The notes beneath the pieces are model-generated. The model had not been told where the DNA came from. It did not search any database and worked only from the letters and a program-made list of their open reading frames with translations. From positions 124,001-188,000 of the forward strand of contig BROI01000027.1 in the NCBI GenBank assembly GCA_027923505.1: DNA of 64,000 nt, read 5' to 3'. Positions 60,968 through 64,000 of this stretch are shown here, one piece after another. The stretch's first letter is position 1. Each line of letters starts with the position of its first letter. A program made the translations under genes and the position numbers. This DNA comes from Mayamaea pseudoterrestris. Taxonomy: Eukaryota > Bacillariophyta > Bacillariophyceae > Sellaphorales > Sellaphoraceae.

Positions 60968-62109
60968 CTACAATATCTCGAAGGGACGAGCCTTTGGTGA
61001 TTCCGAAACACGTTTCGCTTCAATTTTCGTATTCCCTGTAGCATTTCGCTTTCCTAGAGTAGCTTGGCTTGTTTTCGTTACCTTTGCAAACGTCGCCGAG
61101 CCCATTTGATCAAAGCCATTCCTGACACATTCAGGTGGTACTAAACCTTGAATCTGGCCAGCCCTTTCCGACAGTGCTTGCTGTTTACGAGTTCGTGCTT
61201 GTGTCACTTTCGGCAAGGCTTGCAAAACAATGAAGCGAATGCTCGCAAAGTCTTCCAACTGGCGGCAGTACTTTCGAACCTCATCGTTGGTAATGTACGA
61301 GTTTGAACCATCCTCGGCAAGAGTCTGGGGTCCAAACGAGCAGTAGACCTCCTCCTGAGAAAATGAAATATTTGATAAGAAACATGCATTAGTTATGCAT
61401 GTCTATCTCCGCATTTTTTCCTTAAACTGACCTGATTCAGTTGCTTGCCAAGTACGCCTTGCATGATTCTGCGATCTATATTCTGAGTTCCTTTCCACAA
61501 AGCAATATCGTTTAACTGAATCTTGCGCAGAAATGAGATGTTATAATGCTTCAGAAGCACATCTTGGCAAATAAGAACCTCTTTGAAACAGTGCAAGCAG
61601 AATGGGAGATATATCTGTGCATCTGGCCCAACAACATCCAGTGTCGCAAATGAAACCAAGGAACTCTCAAAGAATGACCGCGACCAGTGCTGACGATCCC
61701 ATCCAGTGGGAATCCAAAAGTAATCAAGTAGCACCTGGTCGAACGTCACGCCCGAAAAGTGGTCCTTGAGCGACGCGACAAACTTTCGATGATTAAAGTC
61801 TCCTTCATAGTGACGATCGGATCGATAGATCGCTCCCTTTTCTCGCGACACAGTATACACATCAGCTTTGCAGACTCGCTCCGTCTCAACAATACGAGCG
61901 AGATCTCGCCCATCCATTTCCGTCAAAAGTCCTCGCTGCACACTGGCGACGGCGTTGCATAGTTCAGCGGATGCGTAGGACGGCAGTACTGATTCATTCT
62001 CATTCTCAACCAGATCCGAAAGATCTTTTCCCATACTAGCAAGTTGGTCTTGCACATTGGCGTAGGAAACGCCCAAGCAAAGGACCTTTTTGCGTGGACG
62101 AGGCGCCAT
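60968..62109 (-). CDS. Unknown protein, possibly methyltransferase-like
   Basis: Predicted 354 aa. Exons 62109-61432 and 61354-60968; the 77-nt intron joins GKQLNQ-EEVYCSFGPQ. The ATG at 62109 is preferred (CGCCATGG context on the minus strand, MAPRPRKKVLCLG). An earlier frame-open ATG at 62493 would translate repeat array C. Conserved-looking blocks are FDQVLLDYFWIPTGWDRQHW and FATLDVVGPDAQIYLPFCLHCF, reminiscent of the strands after the SAM site in Rossmann methyltransferases, but no glycine-rich SAM motif is clear. The C-terminus is basic, Lys/Gln/Thr-rich (VTQARTRKQQALSER). The 323-bp gap to the pseudouridine synthase gene (60645-60967) holds only an unsupported plus-strand ORF. Confidence 0.6.
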
Positions 62110-62169
62110 GGTGGCATTTACTAGTATGCATCCGACGATTATTTTTACGGCTCGACGACTCATGCAGTA

Positions 62170-62434
62170 AATTACGTCACGAGGCAATAGTACGAAACGA
62201 GTGCCAGTGAAAACTACGTCATAAGGCAATACTATGAAACGAAAGCCAGTGAAAACTACGTCATAAGGCAATAGTACGAAACAAGTGCCAGTGTCAATTA
62301 CGTCATTAGGCATTAGTACGAAACAAGTGCCAGTGTCAATTACGTCACAAGGCAATAGTGTGAAACAAGTGCCAGTGTCAATTACGTCACAAGGCAATAG
62401 TGTGAAACGAGTGCCAGTGTCAATTACGTCACAA
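62170..62434 (+). repeat. 42-bp tandem repeat, array C
   Basis: Six units of exactly 42 bp (62170-62421) plus a 13-bp partial unit (62422-62434). All seven cores read TACGTCA. Units 1-2 end in GTGAA and units 3-6 in GTGTC, the two sub-types of array B in the same left-to-right order. In the typical unit the TTACGTCA motif occupies positions 3-10 and GAGTGCCAGTG positions 30-40. The array lies in the 457-bp gap between the divergent unknown-protein gene (start 62109) and the alcohol dehydrogenase gene (start 62567). Confidence 0.97.
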
Positions 62435-62566
62435 TCTGCATCTTGGAATTCGCTCGAACTGCGCCGGTTCCATCTCATTCGAACGCGATACATTTTCCAT
62501 TCCTCTGATCAAACTTCGAGCACAATGTCCGAAACTATTACTACAAACCCTATATCATAATAAAAC

Positions 62567-63744
62567 ATGGCGACAATCAAGGATGGAACTGGCACAATCA
62601 TGTTGGCGGCGTTTGACACGTCGTGCGACTTGAAGAAGCTCGAGGCGGGACGCCCCAAGGTTGGATCTAACGACATTTCGATTGACATTCAGTTTTGCGG
62701 CATGTGCCACAGCGATCTTCACGCTTGCAACGGTGACTGGGGTTCGAAAAAGTTTCCGATTGCTCCGGGACATGAGATCGCCGGAATTGTGAAGGATGTT
62801 GGTGACAAGGTGAAAGAATTCAAGGTCGGAGACAGGGTCGGCGTTGGCTGCTTGGTGGATAGCTGTCGGAGCTGTGATTTGTGTCAGAAGGGACTCGAAA
62901 ATCATTGTCCAGGCGCAGTGCAGACCTACTGCTCGGACTTTCCGGATGGAAAGGGCGCAAACATGGAGAAAGCCGTTGGATATTATACAAACGGAGGCTA
63001 CAGCACTGATATCACCGTCAGCGAGCACTTTGTGTTCCATATTCCAAAAGGTTCGTACGTTGCAGCATCATACGTTCACATGACACAAATCTTATTCTGG
63101 TCATGTATCGTTTGCAGATATGGACATGGAATATGCTGGGATCTTGCTATGTGCGGGGATTACCATGTTTTCGCCACTCAATCGTCACATTTTGGAAAGG
63201 GGAGGCGGTGAAGGGAAGCACATAGGAATCGTGGGTTTTGGCGGACTTGGTCAGATGGGTGTCAAACTTGCCAAAGCCATGGGCTGCGAGGTGACTATCT
63301 TGTCACGGAACCGTAAGAAGGAATCAGCTGCCAAAGCTTTGGGCGCAAACCTTCTCGTTCATGCTGATGAGAAAGCAATCAAGTCTGCTGAAAGGTCATT
63401 TGATCTCATTCTTGACACAGTTTCCGCCAAGCATCCAATCGGGCCACTAGCTTCCATTCTCAAGGTCGGTGGGACAATGATCTTGATTGGTGGCGTCTCA
63501 CAGCCATTCGAGATTTCGGCGCTTCAGCTGGCTTTTGGTCGCCAGGCCATCAGGATCTGCAATCGGAGGCGTTCCCGAAACGCAGCAGATGCTAGACTTT
63601 TGTGCCAAACACAAAATTGTACCGGAATACAAGGTCATTCACGCAAAAGACGCTTCAGCTCACTTTCAGGAGATGTTAGCTGGCGAAGCTGATGCCATGC
63701 GCGCCGTAATCGATATTGCAACTCTCGCAGAGTTAAAGGACTGA
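62567..63744 (+). CDS. Zinc alcohol dehydrogenase, CAD/YahK type, with a frameshift
   Basis: Medium-chain NADP-type alcohol/aldehyde dehydrogenase, about 369 aa when the shift is ignored. Exons 62567-63050 and 63118-63744; the 67-nt intron joins FHIPK-DMDMEYAGILLCAG. Zinc ligands: GMCHSDLH (Cys), PGHEIAG (His-Glu), and the structural four-Cys lobe CLVDSCRSCDLCQKGLENHC. Cofactor motif: GIVGFGGLGQMGVKLAKAMG. Near 63550-63553 the frame must move by one base for AFGRQAI to continue into GSAIGGVPETQQMLDFCAKHK and the normal C-terminus; without the shift the protein is wrong after that point and ends at 63692. This is either a sequence error or a recent inactivating change. The family acts on cinnamyl, mannitol-like or medium-chain aldehydes. 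The 256 bp after the stop show nothing notable. Confidence 0.85.
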
Positions 63745-64000
63745 AAAGACTGACGCGCTGGAAATTGCATGTAAGCCAATTAGAGAAACAATCATATACG
63801 TAGTCAATAGACAACCATAGCTAATACATTGGAGAAAGGAAAAGAGGGCGTTGTAGGTGAAAAGCTTGCTCAAAGTGACTCGTCCAGTTGATCCATTGGC
63901 AACCTTCCTTTTTCGCCGAAGCCTTGTTTACGCCAATCGTCCAGTGTCTTGCCTTACACGTAGAATTCCGACCCGATATTAGCTTGGCCAATAAACCAAA

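Noticed and set aside
60700-61041. Plus-strand ORF of 113 aa
   Set aside because: No domain or leader, and it overlaps the 3' coding end of the minus-strand unknown-protein gene, which has a consistent splice structure.

Overview
This window is nuclear DNA of a compact protist genome. The protein signature points to a photosynthetic stramenopile (ochrophyte, possibly a diatom). Several predicted proteins begin with a signal peptide followed by an ASAF-like junction (ASAFMP, VDSFAP, ADAW, ASGF), the bipartite plastid-targeting signal of algae with a red-derived complex plastid. One gene encodes a ubiquitin behind a signal peptide, as expected for the periplastid SELMA import system. Genes are about 2 kb apart on both strands, with few introns of about 65-125 nt (GTAAGT/GTACGT donors, CAG/TAG acceptors). 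The species cannot be named from sequence alone. I saw no rRNA, tRNA, CRISPR array, virus-like element or intact transposon.

Layout. 1-9.4 kb: 3' part of the PAN2 deadenylase, an EGF-like membrane protein, a plant-type DYRK kinase, and a plastid-targeted Ala/Lys/Pro-rich coiled-coil protein. 9.5-19 kb: a glutamate dehydrogenase homologue that has lost its catalytic residues, a plastid triose-phosphate-type translocator, an eight-helix membrane protein, an M43 metalloprotease, a small plastid coiled-coil protein, an O-methyltransferase and a doubtful small ORF. 19-30 kb: an RCC1-repeat protein, a 1501-aa disordered protein, the periplastid ubiquitin, COQ6 and a histidine phosphatase. 30-44 kb: a plastid xanthine phosphoribosyltransferase fusion, a Ubc6/UBE2J-type E2, PICOT-type glutaredoxin, an SLC25 carrier, a heat shock factor, an FBXO21-like F-box protein, a CRAL-TRIO protein, a RimP-like protein and an FG-GAP secreted protein. 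44-64 kb: a membrane-anchored GH2 beta-galactosidase, a methyltransferase, an RluA-PHPT1 fusion, ATG9, an FkbM methyltransferase pseudogene, an FSH1-RWD-GTPase-TGS fusion, an RsuA-type pseudouridine synthase, an unknown protein, and a zinc alcohol dehydrogenase with a frameshift.

The most unusual DNA feature is a 42-bp tandem repeat found as three arrays (39.5, 49.6 and 62.2 kb). Each lies in the promoter gap of a head-to-head gene pair, all in the same orientation, and each unit carries a TACGTCA (TGACGTA) bZIP-type core. Forty-two bp is four DNA helical turns, so the sites would fall on one face of the helix. Single TGACGT-type motifs also occur in several other divergent gaps. Together they suggest bidirectional promoters driven by bZIP factors, possibly aureochromes, whose known core is TGACGT.

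Other themes are the ubiquitin pathway (periplastid ubiquitin, ER E2, F-box protein), plastid-targeted proteins, RNA modification (two pseudouridine synthases), and unusual domain fusions.
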